Numbered from the stretch's first letter, positions 47,550 to 59,575 are shown. The stretch is DNA of 64,000 bases from Juglans regia (GCF_001411555.2 NC_049901.1:39216964-39280963), one strand, 5' to 3'. The notes: generated by a model not told the origin, from the letters alone. Made by a program: numbers and translations.

Positions 47550-48194
47550 TCAGTAGCTATAACAGGCATCAGCATTTTGAACTATCACACAAATGTGTTG
47601 AACGAGACTACAAGCTCGTATTGCATCCCACAAAACTCTAATAACTAAAAAAAATACAAAGGGAAAAAACAAGAAAGGAAGTTGATTTTCAAGCAACATC
47701 AAGTCCAACTGCAACCGAATGGCTAGCCACGGCTTTAATATTGCGTCGTCTTCGGGGGTCCATGTATTCATGAATTGATTTCTCACGAAAAACTCAATGA
47801 TGAAGCTCGCATCTATCAGGACCATTCTCACAAAATCATTACGGCTAAGTTGAGTACTAGCAGCCTCTTCGTAACATTTACAAATATTTCCTTCAAACTC
47901 CCATATAGTGTTCACTAAATTCTCCAAGGTTGTCTCGGCTCGCTCAGGAAACTCTTGAGATATTTCAATTTAAACATTTCCATGGTTTGGGATTTTTCGT
48001 TGCCATGGTGAAAAGGCCCTATTGAAATCACCTGAGGAGTATAAGCTTCTTCGTTCAACTTGCGAAGGGGATCTGGAACCTCGTAGATACAGTATCCAGG
48101 GGATGACGGAGTCTAAACTTTCTAAAGTTCTTCTGATTTCATTTACCAACCTTGCAGGTTGATGTTGGTTTCCACATTGAAGCTCTAGCATCAA
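47550..48194 (-). pseudogene. DUF247 (UPF0481) protein N-terminal fragment
   Basis: The minus strand shows EVPDPLRKLNEEAYTPQVIS and IGPFHHGN, then ENLVNTIWEFEGNICKCYEE, LSRNDFVRMVLIDASFIIEFF and WLAIRLQLDLMLLENQLPF, the hallmark N-terminal half of plant DUF247 proteins. The pieces lie in two or more frames, and the match stops after the NQLPFF-type motif, leaving off about half of the usual length (about 400-500 aa). It is a truncated, frameshifted copy. Confidence 0.88.
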
Positions 48195-48523
48195 TTTGTT
48201 TCGTCCTGAATTATTTTCTCACAGCTTGCAGATTATTCTTCCGTTGTCTATCAAGCTGCTCGCTTTCCTTAAATTTCCTGAAGAACGTACAACAACACAA
48301 GAGTCATGACTAGCATTAATAAATTAAAATATTGGATGGATATTTCCATGCACGATGATGCAAATTGATGATCATGTGTTAGCTGAAACGCCAACTAGTG
48401 GCACTGCATGTTGACGGAAAATAAATGAAAATTCAAATAGAAAAGGATCGAAACGGATATATTATAAGATCATGAGAAGCCGATCGAGCTCAACCAGTAC
48501 TTGACACTACAACAGAAAGGGTA

Positions 48524-48551
48524 TTTTGGGACGAAAATTTTCGTCCCAAAA
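48524..48551. repeat. Perfect 28-bp palindrome, left CACTA end
   Basis: TTTTGGGACGAAAA is followed at once by its reverse complement. GGGACGAA and TTCGTCCC recur to 48670. Such motifs are common in plant CACTA subterminal DNA. Confidence 0.9.
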
Positions 48552-48698
48552 GACCCCAATTTCGTCCCGTAAAAATTTTTGGGACGAGAAAAATTCGTCC
48601 CAAAGTCGTTCCAATATCACTGTGCCAAAAGGTATTTTGGGACGAAAATCACCATTTCGTCCCAAAAAATTTCTTTTGGGACGAAATTGAAGGAAACC

Positions 48699-49044
48699 GT
48701 TCGAACACGTTCGAACGAAAAAATTTTTCGTCACGGTTTAAATTCGTCCCAGAAAATAGTTCGAACGGGAAAATTTTTAAGTTCGAACAGTAGTACCCTG
48801 TTTGAACGAGTTCGAAATATGTTCGAACACACATGAATTCGTTCGAACGTTATGAATTGTCTTTGTGTTCGAACGTTAAATGGTCAGGTCGAACGCGCTA
48901 TATAAATTCGAACGGTATAGGATATGTTCGAACAAGACTGAAATTATTTACGTTCGAACGTTGTGTGATCGTTCGAACGTATTATCTACGTTCGAACGCT
49001 ATTGTCGTTACATAGAGTTCGAACGTTTTACGTTCGTTCGAACG
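48699..49044. repeat. Left subterminal GTTCGAA(C) array
   Basis: About fourteen GTTCGAA sites, most extended to GTTCGAACG, plus variants (ATTCGAACGG, GGTCGAACG, TTTGAACG) in about 345 bp. The spacing is irregular, mostly 10-40 bp. This is the position where En/Spm elements keep binding sites for their small DNA-binding protein. Confidence 0.9.
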
Positions 49045-49216
49045 ATATCTCTTTAATTTAAATCAATAATAGAAAACCAAATAGACATTCATACTATTTG
49101 CCACAATACATTAGAAACTGTTTAACACTCACAAAAGTGTGAAAATAAGCGCAAAGTAAATAAATAACATGCGAGACAGGTATTGTTCGTACATAAATAG
49201 ATAATCCCAAAATCCA

Positions 49217-50743
49217 TCAGTTGTTTGGAGGCCTGTACTGTTGCATAAGCTGCTGCATTTGGAGTTGCATCTGTCTTCTGAACTCTTCTTGTTGTTCTTC
49301 ATGTTGTTTGAGGCGCATCTCCATATCTGCTTGTTTTGCCAATTGAGCCTCTAACTCATGCTGTCTTGCAGTCAATTCTTCGATTCTGGAATTCGCATTC
49401 TCTAGCGCTATAGAAGTCATAGATGCATTCCCAGAAGAAGAGGAAGAGGGACCAGGCTTTACACAACGACCCAAACCCCTCAAATATCCTGAACGTTGAC
49501 CCAGGACTTGTGTAAAAATCTCAATATCACTTGTTGAGGAATTTTGATCTGACGCAGATTCAGCACGTAGGGCAACCATTTTATCCTAGCCATATATAAG
49601 ATAAAGAATTAATATCGTCATAAATATTCTAATATATTTAATTCAAACAGGTTATAAAACTTACATAATTTTCACGGGCATCAGGATGAGTCCACTCTCC
49701 ATTACGATCAGTGTGCGATGCAGCATATAATTTTGTCAGATCATAATTAGTATCTGAATCTTGCTACAATAAATGTGTTAAAGATATAAAGTCATTATGA
49801 TGAGTCCAAATAATTAACTATATCCAATAAAAAAAAATAGCAATACCAATTTCTGAGAAAGACGATGGAAAGATCTTGAGCCTGCATGATGATTAATCTT
49901 CAATTTTGATCTATTTGTTTTGTTTATAGAACTTCGCTCCTGCAAAGAAATTGAAAATATTATGAAGCGAAATGACAGATATGACAAGTAAAATAATTAA
50001 ATTTCATTATACCTGATATGATGGATCCTCAAACATGTCACAAAGTTTTTCCCACTCAGAAGGTCGGACATCCTGGAAAGGATGTTGGCGTGCATCTTCC
50101 TTCTTCTCAAACTTATTATAATGCTCATGACACCTCGCCTTATATTTGCGGAATGCATTACCCATAAGCTCTTCCACAGTCTTACGCTCCTCTCTCCGAC
50201 CAAAATTTAATTCGAAATCATCCTTAAAAAAATAGTCACAAACACATTATCATTTATAATATTCTAAATTTAAGTAAAGTATAGGAATTTATTCTACTAA
50301 ATCAATATTTTAAATATTACCAAACAACGCTTCTTGATAAGCTCTTTAACATCTTGGGGGACTTTCTTCCATGAAGTCGTTGCCAAAGGTGCGTAAGTTC
50401 GTGTAAGAGCACCCACATGTGATGCAAGCCAAGCTGCTGGTTGTCCTTCGCCCCCAGTATGTTCGTCAGGAATGTTAACCTTGATCTTACCCACCTTCCG
50501 ATATTTTTCCAACGTCACCCCTCTAGTGGTGCCTCGACCTTGACGAGATTGTACTGTAGATTCTATAAAATATAACATTGTAATCAATTGCATTTATATT
50601 TCTATTACAGGACCTTAATTAATAACTTTTATGAGTATTAAATTTTTACCTTGTTCTGTAGAATCAATCTCTAATGGTGAGTCTGAAGGAGAGCTAGGAA
50701 CAGGTGGAGATGGGTTGCGAACTTCCTTCCTCTTTGGCGGCAT
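49217..50743 (-). CDS. CACTA Transposase_24-like coiled-coil protein, 368 aa
   Basis: Six exons join in frame: 50743-50650, 50562-50321, 50222-50013, 49939-49847, 49763-49665 and 49585-49217. The N-terminus MPPKRKEVRNPSPP is basic and Pro-rich. Then come GRGTTRG, KIKVNIPDE and ELIKKRCL (exon 2), FRKYKARCHEHY and RPSEWEKLCDMFEDPSYQ (exon 3), SKLKINHHAGSRSF (exon 4) and YLRGLGR near residue 285, all typical of the Ptta/En/Spm plant transposase family (Transposase_24). The last 70 residues are Gln- and Glu-rich and should form a coiled coil. The protein is a candidate equivalent of maize TNPA, the factor that binds subterminal repeats. It is encoded just downstream of the TNPD gene on the same strand. 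Confidence 0.85.
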
Positions 50744-50813
50744 AATTTTAAACTACTGATACATTCAATAAGTAAAATATTTGTCATCAAGTGGAATGTT
50801 AACACTTAATTGG

Positions 50814-53800
50814 TCAATCAGAATCTGTATCAGTTTCATTTGACAATTCGCTCTCATCATCTGTAGATACTTCAAATGATTCAACATTTTCCTCAACTGT
50901 CGTATCAACAATTTCAGCCTCAATATCTTCTCTATTTAATGGAATCATCTCATACTGGCTCAAATCCACAAACAAATTTATCGCGGGTTGACTCTCTTGG
51001 TATGCTTCTTGAGTAGAAGAGTCATCTTCTTCTTCATCTTGTCCTTCCACCTGAGGGATAACATCATATATATTTCTTGGAGAATATTTTTGAACTACTC
51101 GCCATTGATTTCCTAACTTCGGGTCATCTAAGTAGAATATTTGAGATGCTTGAGAAGCCAAAATAAAAGGATCATCTTCATACCATTTTTTTGATGTATT
51201 AACACTCAAAAAATATTCATCATCACGGACTCCAGTACGAGGATTGCTTAAATCCCACCAATCACACTTAAACAGATACACCGCAAGCTCTCCCAAATAT
51301 TTCATTCCAATTATATCGACAATAACCCCATAGAAATCAATATTTTCTCCATCATGACTTCCTTCGACTAGGACACCACTATTTTGGGTTTTCCTATAAC
51401 AATCTCGATCCAGTGTGTGATACCTACTTCCCCGAGAAATACATGCAGAATATCGAGCAGCGCGTCTCGATGGGCCACGCGCCAATGCATACAGTTCATC
51501 AGATATATCATTTGGATTATTCGCATGCAATTGTACAACCTACATATTGAGTAAAGCATATACTATATCAAAGTTGAAATTAATATTTTTTCATTTGTTA
51601 TTGAGTAACGCATATGTAATTTCATTACCCGTTCTTCAAACCATCTCGGGAACTCCTCTTCATGTTTCTGGTTTATATCATTTACTCCTAGTTCCTTGAG
51701 CACGTTAATATGATCACTGAAATTGATGATTACCACAAATATATTATATTTTGTATTTTTTCCCTGACGTAATGAGGCAATTTAAATTAAGAAAAAGTTA
51801 TAACTTACTTCAAGTAGTTCTCTATCTCAGGGCAATTGTTCAGCACGTACCACTGAGCTTTCTCGAACTCTCTTCCACACAAGTCATAACCACGCACTGC
51901 ACCAATTGGACGAACTTGTTGGGAAAACACAGAATATATAGTCCGTTGTCTTGCTCGGTCAACGTCAAAGTTTCTTTCTGGCCGATCAAACCGAGTGTCA
52001 ACTCCGTGGAAATATTTGGAACAGAAGGTATGCCACTCATCGTCAATATATGCTTCTGCAATTGATCCTTCTGGACGGGCCTTGTTACCCACTGTACGTT
52101 TCAACTTTCCAAGAAATCGTTCAATGGGATACATCCATCTATATTGAACTGGTCCTGCAAGTCGAGCCTCACGTGGCAAATGAACGGCTAGGTGAACCAT
52201 GACATCGAAGAATGACGGTGGATAAATACTTTCTAGCTTACACAATATTATGACAATTTCTCGTTCCATTCGATCCAAAGCTTCTACATTCAACGTCCTC
52301 GCACATAAGTCTTTAAAAAATGCACCAAACTCAGTCAAAGCCACACGCACATCTCTGGTCAAGTACCCACGGATACCAATAGGCAAGATACGCTGTAAGA
52401 AAACATGACAATCATGACTTTTTAATCCAGTTATTTTCCAATCATTTGTTCTCACACACCTTGTTAGATTCGAGGCATAACCGTCCGGTAATTTGATCTT
52501 CATTAGCCACTCACAAAATGTAACCCTTTCATTCCTTGACAATGTATACCACCCAATCGGCATGTAGACAGACGAACCATTTTCTTGCAACTGCATTTCC
52601 CGTCTTATTCCCAACCGCTTCAAATCCTTCCTTGAGTTTATTGTATCCTTTGTTTTTCCTTCAATTGACATCAATGTTCCCAATACGGATTCGCAAATAT
52701 TTTTTTCAATATGCATAACATCAAGGCTATGTCGCAATTTTAACTTCGACCAGTACGGGAGTTCGAAAAATATACTCTTCTTTGTCCAATTCAACTCATT
52801 CGTAGCTCGTTTTCTCTTTCGTTGTTTTTTACCAAATTCATTACAACCAACATCTATAAATTGTGCAAGTACATCTTCGCCAGACAAATATGGTGGAGGT
52901 TGGCCCCATTCAACAGTTCCATCAAACATTCCAGAATTTCCACGCCATCTATGGTCACCAGGTAAAAATCGACGATGACCCATGAAACATAATTTCCTCC
53001 CGTACGTAAGCCATTCAGATTTGGTATATTTGTTACAAGTTGGACATGCCATTTTCCCCTTAGTACTCCAACCTGACAAATTCCCATAAGCTGGAAAATC
53101 ATTTATTGTCCACAACACCGCAGCATGCATCTTGAACGACTTGTCTGTTAACGAATCAAATGTGACAACCCCATTCTCCCACAAATCTTTCAATTCTGCA
53201 ATCAATGGCTGTAAGTGTATGTCTATATCATTTCCCGATGACCTCGGACCTGGGATGAGCAAACTCATCATGAAATATGGATCTTTCATACACTTCCAAA
53301 GTGGTAAATTATACGGCATAAGTACAACTGCCCAAGTACTATGACTAGTACTCATGTTCCCAAAAGGATTAAATCCATCTGTTGCCAACCCAAGTCTTAC
53401 GTTACGCGGTTCTTCAGCAAACCATGGGTGTTCCTGATCAAATTCCTTCCACACCTGGGAGTCAGCAGGATGTGACAAAATATTCTCGTTCCTTACTCTA
53501 TCTGATGAGTGCCATGTCATATCTACAGCCGTTGCGCGTGACATAAATAATCGTTGTAATCTAGGTATCAATGGAAAGTGGCGGACGACCTTTTGCGGAA
53601 CATTTGCCTTGTCCGATGTCCATCTTGACTCGTGGCATATAGGACACTCGTTCAACTGCTCATTCTCTCGCCAAAATAATATGCAGTCATTCGTACATGC
53701 ATGTATTACGTTGTAATCAAATCCGAGTCCTCGTTTCAACTTTTTTGCTTCATAGAAGTTACGAGGTAAAGTATTGTCTGTCGGCAGTGCCTCTTTAAAC

Positions 53801-54390
53801 AGCTCAAGTAACATATTGACTGCCTTAATAGATAATCGACACATTGATTTTATGTGAAGCAATCTTACGGTAAACGACAACTTACTATGTCTTCTGCATC
53901 CTGGATATAGCTCACGCTGTGAATCATTCCACAAGCGTGCAAAAGTGTTATGGCCCCCATCATTTGAGCTTAATGTGTCCGTGTCACCTTCATCCACAAA
54001 CATTCCCGCACCGATGTCACCTAACATTTCCTCCATATCCTCATCGTAATCATCTCCAACAATCTCTGGTTGTACATCTTCATCGATCTCTTCTTCTTCA
54101 TGTGGAGCCTCAAATGAAGTTGGATATGGTTCGCCGTGTAAGACCCAATCAGTATAACCCTTATCAATACCTTTGACAAACAGATGTTCTCTCACCAAGT
54201 CTATCTTATGAGAACGCAAATTCCTGCATTCTCTGCATGGGCATCTGATACGCCCATCACTATCACATGTACCCAATGCAAACTCCAAGAATTTCTTAAC
54301 ACCTTCAGCATATACATTGTAATTCTGACCCAATCGATCGGTAACTCTCATCCAACTCTTATCCATGCCGACTATATTCATTACAAACAA
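50814..54390 (-). CDS. CACTA transposase, TNPD/TNP2 type, 1131 aa
   Basis: Three exons join in frame: 54390-51809 (donor GTAAGT), 51716-51629 and 51539-50814. Domains in order: transposase-associated domain (about residues 9-85, MDKSWM, then IRCPCRECRN and HLFVKG), Transposase_21 (about 160-560, with LYPGC, CPICHESRW, GFNPFG, HSLDVMHIEKNICESVLGT), DUF4218 (about 640-800, SHDCHVFLQRILPIGIRG, YPPSFFDVMVHLAVHLP, RWMYPIERFLGKLK) and DUF4216 (about 945-1030, SVNTSKKWYEDDPFILASQ). The tail is acidic. This is the standard plant CACTA transposase, which acts on the element ends in the nucleus. The first ATG gives MFVMNIVG before MDKSWM, and the second start at 54366 matches relatives better. No stop or shift was found. 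Confidence 0.93.
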
Positions 54391-54800
54391 TATTGTAATG
54401 CATCAGCAAACATCCATATATCATGTACCAATTAATGAGTATGCCACCTTTCACCGGGTAGTTGGTCCTATCCCGTTCGGGATTGTAAGATCATAGTCGC
54501 CAACCTATGATCTATTATCTGTCACGTCCAACAAAATTTCGGCAGCATCTCCCCATAGTTCTCCAAATATGCTCGTTTCGTTGTGTGCACTGACGATTAA
54601 CACATCGTTGCACCATCAACGAAACTGCATATCCAGAGAACAATGGATGAAATGTCAACCTCATAATGTTGGACGACAACAGATATAGTTCTATAGTTTG
54701 CGAGAATGATCTTACAATCCCAAACTGTCCACTCTGGACAATTCAAGAGTTATCAATCAAGCATTCATCCGAATTGATAACTCTCGAACGGGTCTAAGGT
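54391..54800 (-). other. 5' leader region of the CACTA transposase gene
   Basis: Non-coding but less AT-rich than its surroundings. It contains GGGTAGTTGGTCCTATCCCGTTCGGGATTGTAAGATCAT and later ATGATCTTACAATCCCAAAC (about 54702-54726), which are inverted copies over about 20 bases, so the leader could fold. The DNA probably holds the promoter and 5' UTR. Confidence 0.5.
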
Positions 54801-54966
54801 TTATTTTGATGAACAAAAAATACAAAATATGGTAATATATGTCAAACAATAACAACATATTATTTACACAACAATACAACAAAAACATAATTAGTAGGTA
54901 TTATTTCAATATTTATTCCAGATTTTAATTTAAATATTAGTTTTACATGTTTATAATTAAGTATTT

Positions 54967-55330
54967 TAATTTAAAGATTTAGTAGTATCTTAATTTGAAT
55001 ATTAAAAGTTATTAATTTATCTTGAAGTATTTAAGTATTATTAAATCTTAACTATTTCTATTTTAATTTAAAGATTTAGTAGTATTTTAATTTGAATATT
55101 AATTTTATTAATTTATCTTGAAGTATTTAAGTAGTATTAAATCTTAACTATTTCTATTTTAATTTAAAGATTTAGTAGTATTTTAATTTGAATATTAATT
55201 TTATTAATTTATCTTGAAGTATTTAAGTATTATTAAATCTTAACTATTTAAGTATTATTAAATCTACCAAAATTTATATTTTATTTTAAAATTTTAGTAG
55301 TGTTTTAATTTGAATAATAATTTTATTTAT
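54967..55330. repeat. Tandem repeat, about 97-bp unit, four copies
   Basis: AATTTAAAGATTTAGTAGT starts copies at 54967, 55065 and 55161. A diverged fourth begins near 55283. Copies are AT-only except for a few G/C. The array lies between the divergent CACTA genes. Confidence 0.82.
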
Positions 55331-55420
55331 CTAGAATTAACAATATTAAATGGTAGTAGTACATATAATTTACACAACTATCCCAAACTATTTGTATTAT
55401 GTATATGAAATGTCATTACC

Positions 55421-56330
55421 CGTTCGAACGATGATGCCCTATGTTCGAACAAAATTAATACGTTCGAACGGTAATCCTAATCCGTTCGAACGTATTCGTT
55501 CCAGATTCCAGTCGTCTTCAACAACGCCGAAAACTCCATTAATTACAAACTCTAACAAACACAAACACCAATTTCAAAGCATACAACTTTCTAACATTGC
55601 AAAATATTAAGTTCAAATCATACATTTCTATTTTAAAAGAAATACCTGACAAATTGAAGATGAAAATGAAATAATCCGAGAATAATCTGAAAATAATCAC
55701 AAACTATCCTACACATATTAATCCGAGAATAATGGAGTGAGATAACAATTTTTTTGAGCTTAAGGGCTAGTTTGAGAAAGAATACCTCTAATATGCGAAG
55801 GGTAATCTTCAGAGCACGGAGCGACAGCGCGGAGAGAAAGGAAATTGTGAGGTTCTGTCGTGTTTTTGAAGAACATTTCATGTTCGAACGGTTATTTACT
55901 AACCGTTCGAATGTGAAAATATTAAGCGGGAGACAATTCCCTCCTAATTTTCACGTTCGAACGTATAAAAAGTATGTTCGAACGTTATTGAATTATTCCC
56001 GCTCGAGAATTTATCGTTCGAACGTTAATTTCTAACTGTTCAAACGGTATTACAAAGTTTTATTTATTTATTTTTCATTATAATGTTGAATAAAAGAACA
56101 ACATTAATATATGTAGACATATTAGATGATACTATATTTTAATTGGCGGGATATTTTCCCACCACTGCAATAATCCGTTCGAACTATAAAAAATTACGTT
56201 CGAACGGTAATCCAGCTGTCTTTAATTGGCGGGATGTTTTCCCGCCATTTCCTTTGTCCGTTCGAATGTCTTATTTTACGTTCAAACATTAACATATGCG
56301 TTCGAACTGTTTATGAGTACCGTTCGAACA
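55421..56330. repeat. Internal GTTCGAA array, part 1
   Basis: About fourteen GTTCGAA sites in three clusters (55421-55490, 55878-56015 and 56165-56330), often as CGTTCGAACG, with variants such as GTTCAAACG. The segment includes GC-richer stretches with (T)GGCGGGA(T)(A/G)TTTTCCCGCCA near 56142-56165 and 56225-56250. Confidence 0.85.
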
Positions 56331-56369
56331 CATATCCTTTATGATTAAATATAACTTTTTTCATCATTA

Positions 56370-56990
56370 AATGAAAAGTACTATAACATCATATGTATTA
56401 GTTATATATACTATCATATATAATGTAATATATACTATCATATATATGGTAATCTATACTAATTATATAGTATATATAGTAATATATATTATCATATATA
56501 TAGTGACCTATACTATCATATATATTATTAAGATCATATGTATTAGTAATATATACTCACATATATATAGCCCCAAATATACTAAGGTCACATAATAAAG
56601 TATGTAGAAATTAATAAGATGATAGTATATTAGTCGTTGTCTATACTCTATGTATATATGTTGTATAATATCATATATAACTTTAGTAGGTAAAGTATAA
56701 TGGAATATGTAATATGACATATATTAGTTAAGTATAAACTCATACCATATAGTACTACATGCTATTATATAGTACTATATGGTATGAGTTATATCTCATA
56801 TATAACACTTTGATAGTAAAGTATTATGATATATTACTATTATACTATAAGAAAATATTTTATAAGATATTATGCTTTCAATTAAAGTATTCTACTATTA
56901 TAATATATATTATAATATTACATAGTAGATTACAATATATATAATCTACTATAATAGTATATATATTATAATAATTTATATGAATATAAA
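56370..56990. repeat. TATA-rich low-complexity block in the CACTA centre
   Basis: Repeated ATATACTATCATATATA units and their inverses, nearly pure A/T. Open frames here (runs of Ile and Tyr codons) are composition artefacts. Confidence 0.8.
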
Positions 56991-57033
56991 TATAGTATAC
57001 ATTTAATATATTTTTTAATAATATTGTAAAACT

Positions 57034-57620
57034 TCCGTTCGAACGTGAAACAGTAACGGGCGAACGGTTTTACATTAACGTTCGAACGTTTAATATTAAC
57101 GTTCGAACGGTTCTGCAGGTATAAGTTTATCGCGGGCTTCCTTCCTCTCACGCCGCCGTCTCCACCGTTTGAAAAAGTGAGAAAACGTTTGAACGCACGC
57201 TCTTCACCGCCGTCTGCCGTCGTGATCAACACATACGTACAACATTTGTCCTCCCAACTAAAGGTATATACTTTCAAACTCATTTTACCGTTTATTTTAT
57301 AATTTTATGGTTTTATTTGGTTTTTTTCCTTAAAATTATATTTTCTCATTAATAATTACCGTAGAACATCATAAATCTATCGTAGGATGTTTAGGAATGA
57401 AGAATACTTTGTTTTTGAGTCGAAGAAACCACGGAATCGAAACATTTTTGAGTATTTTCATGGCTGCTGAGTTGACTCAGCCATGGCCGAGTTAGATCTG
57501 TTTTACGTTCGAACGGTATTAACCAGTACGTTCGAACGGTAAACCTGTACGTTCGAACTTTATAGACACGTTCGAACGTTATTAATTTTCCGTTCGAACA
57601 TATATTTATACGTTCGAACG
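57034..57620. repeat. Internal GTTCGAA array, part 2, before the plus-strand gene
   Basis: About nine GTTCGAA sites (57034-57110 and 57506-57620) plus variants. A probable untranslated exon (about 57120-57262, ending AACTAAAG before GTATATAC) lies between the two groups, so some copies are in its promoter and others in the leader intron. Confidence 0.8.
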
Positions 57621-57815
57621 GTAATTATTAAGTTAAATCCATTAACATTTTATTAGCTTATTAAATTGTTTTCATCGTTTAATTGATTATATGTTCTATC
57701 AATTAATTTATTAAATTGCTATTAGTATATAATTTTGTAAATCTTTTAGTCGTAATTAGATTTTATCACTAATCTTGAATGTATATTTTATTGTTTTAAT
57801 TGCAGGATCATAATA

Positions 57816-59051
57816 ATGTCTTCTCGGGGCCGTAAACGTGGTAGATCAGGAGAATCTTCCATCCAAACAGTTCGAGAGCGGACCGTTTTACTTGAGCGAC
57901 AGGTAAAACTGTCTGATTTTGTCGCTCTTATATGGGAGGGTCATTCCCTCCCATCAGTATTTAATGATCGTGGTTGGGCACCGATCTTAGATCAGCGAGA
58001 AGAAGGAATGGAGCTCCTTTCCTTCATTGAGATCGTTACTGAGTTCTATAAAGAGCTCGGTGCTGCTAGCCCAGACGATGGAGGGGCATATAGGATCTCT
58101 GTCCGAGGAGCTCCTGTTATATTTTCAGCGGATGGACTCGCTGCATATTTGGGTATTCCTAGGCTTCTTGATGCCTATCCAAACCTACCAGTACGGGAGT
58201 CTGGTCCCTCAGGTGATGCAGCTCAGTCTCAGGACGAGGGACTAGATTACACAGATGAGATAGATACACTTGCTGATCACGAGGTCAGGGACTTGATTGT
58301 TGGTCCAGATGCTCCAGTGTATGATGGCTCCAAGAGTATTAGGCAGGCAGATTTATCTTCTTTCTTCAAGATTATGAATTTGATCATTGCCAACAATATT
58401 GACCCACGGCAGCACAAGACCGAGGTCGGCATGGATCGAGCGAGATTTATGATACGGGTCGCTCGTGGCATCCCGATCGACCTCGTTGGTTATATATTTG
58501 AGAGGATCCGATCAGAGGCACGGTTTATTACGACAGATATACTGCCGTTTGGGATCCTCCTCACTCGATTTTTGCTACATGCCGGGGTTGTGCCCGAATC
58601 TGCCGAGCGTTCTCGATTTCCGATGGCACCGATCAACAGCACCACCCTATCACGGAGCACGGGACACTCTAGATTTCGTTTTCGTGGAGCTGTTCCAGAT
58701 AGGGCTGAGATTCAGAGAGATGGGCAGCCAGGAGATACTGGAGTATCGGCCGGTGAGACATCTACACAGCCTGAGACATCACGCACATATATTCGCGAGG
58801 AGCTGGCTGACATATTGCGTGCTGAGATCGGTGTACACACATCAGCAGTGATTGATGCAGTGCATACTGCCATGTCTGAGTTGCGTACAGAGATTATGGC
58901 TACCGTCTCTGGGTTACGTACAGAGGTTGATGAGTTACGTACAGCGATTAATGCCAATAATGCAACTCAGGTCACAGTTAGTACTCGACTGACACAAGTA
59001 GAGACACAATTAGCTGCAGTCGAGGATGTGTGTAGAGACCTCGCATCATAG
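57816..59051 (+). CDS. Putative plant transposon protein (PF20167-like), 411 aa
   Basis: A single open frame of 411 codons begins MSSRGRKRGRSGESS, a basic start that could direct nuclear import. TTTTAATTGCAG just upstream (57794-57805) is a good acceptor, so the transcript probably has a leader intron from about 57263. Residues about 55-270 (GWAPILDQREEGMELLSFIEIVTEFYKEL, then GLAAYLGIP, ARFMIRVARGIPIDLVGYIF, PFGILLTRFLLHAGV) match the 'putative plant transposon protein' domain seen beside gypsy and CACTA genes. Residues about 330-405 are heptad-like (VIDAVHTAMSELRTEI) and should form a coiled coil. Its role is unknown. It is transcribed divergently from the transposase gene inside the same element. 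Confidence 0.8.
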   Translation: MSSRGRKRGRSGESSIQTVRERTVLLERQVKLSDFVALIWEGHSLPSVFNDRGWAPILDQREEGMELLSFIEIVTEFYKELGAASPDDGGAYRISVRGAPVIFSADGLAAYLGIPRLLDAYPNLPVRESGPSGDAAQSQDEGLDYTDEIDTLADHEVRDLIVGPDAPVYDGSKSIRQADLSSFFKIMNLIIANNIDPRQHKTEVGMDRARFMIRVARGIPIDLVGYIFERIRSEARFITTDILPFGILLTRFLLHAGVVPESAERSRFPMAPINSTTLSRSTGHSRFRFRGAVPDRAEIQRDGQPGDTGVSAGETSTQPETSRTYIREELADILRAEIGVHTSAVIDAVHTAMSELRTEIMATVSGLRTEVDELRTAINANNATQVTVSTRLTQVETQLAAVEDVCRDLAS

Positions 59052-59339
59052 TTTTTATCTTTTATTTATATTTTCTTTTGTTGTAATTATGAACAATATA
59101 TATGACATTTTGATTGATAATATTTGCTTTATTTGGTTGATTAATATGTATGTGATTGATAATATTTATTTACTAAATATCTTATTTAACGTAAAAGAAA
59201 TCATTAAAATATTTTAAAATTAATTACATAAAATTAATTAATGAATTTGTATATATGATAGATATTTTTTATATTTTGAGTTTCGTACCGAGATTAAAAT
59301 TATACCTTCGAATGTATAAATGTGGTGCTTGAATATGTT

Positions 59340-59575
59340 CTAACTAAATATATTCCGTTCGAACGGTTTAGAAAGCTTCCTGCCAGGATTTGCCACCAAA
59401 TATGTTCCGTTCGAACACAACAAATTATCGTTTGAACGTTTTTGAACTTTTCCCGCCATAATAAAGTAATTATCCGCCAAATTTTACTGTTCGAACGGTA
59501 AAAATTTTTTGGGACGATTTAATTCGTCGCAGAAAAAACTGTTCGATCGGTTATTTTGACGTTCGAACGGTTTTC
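59340..59575. repeat. Right subterminal GTTCGAA sites
   Basis: Four GTTCGAA sites (about 59355, 59408, 59490 and 59562) plus variants such as GTTCGATCGG and GTTTGAACG, between the plus-strand gene and the right end. They are fewer and more spaced than on the left, as usual for the asymmetric ends of CACTA elements. Confidence 0.8.

Noticed and set aside
48699..49044. Regularly repeated short motif that could suggest a CRISPR-like array or tRNA cluster
   Set aside because: The repeats are only 8-10 bp, spacers vary from about 1 to 40 bp, the host is eukaryotic, and no cloverleaf surrounds the T-arm-like word.
51951..54435. Plus-strand and alternative-frame ORFs of 60-104 aa across the CACTA transposase
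   Set aside because: They lie opposite or within the 861-codon first exon and show no independent features.
56371..56944. Hydrophobic Ile/Tyr-rich ORFs resembling membrane peptides
   Set aside because: They are translations of ATAT-type low-complexity DNA.
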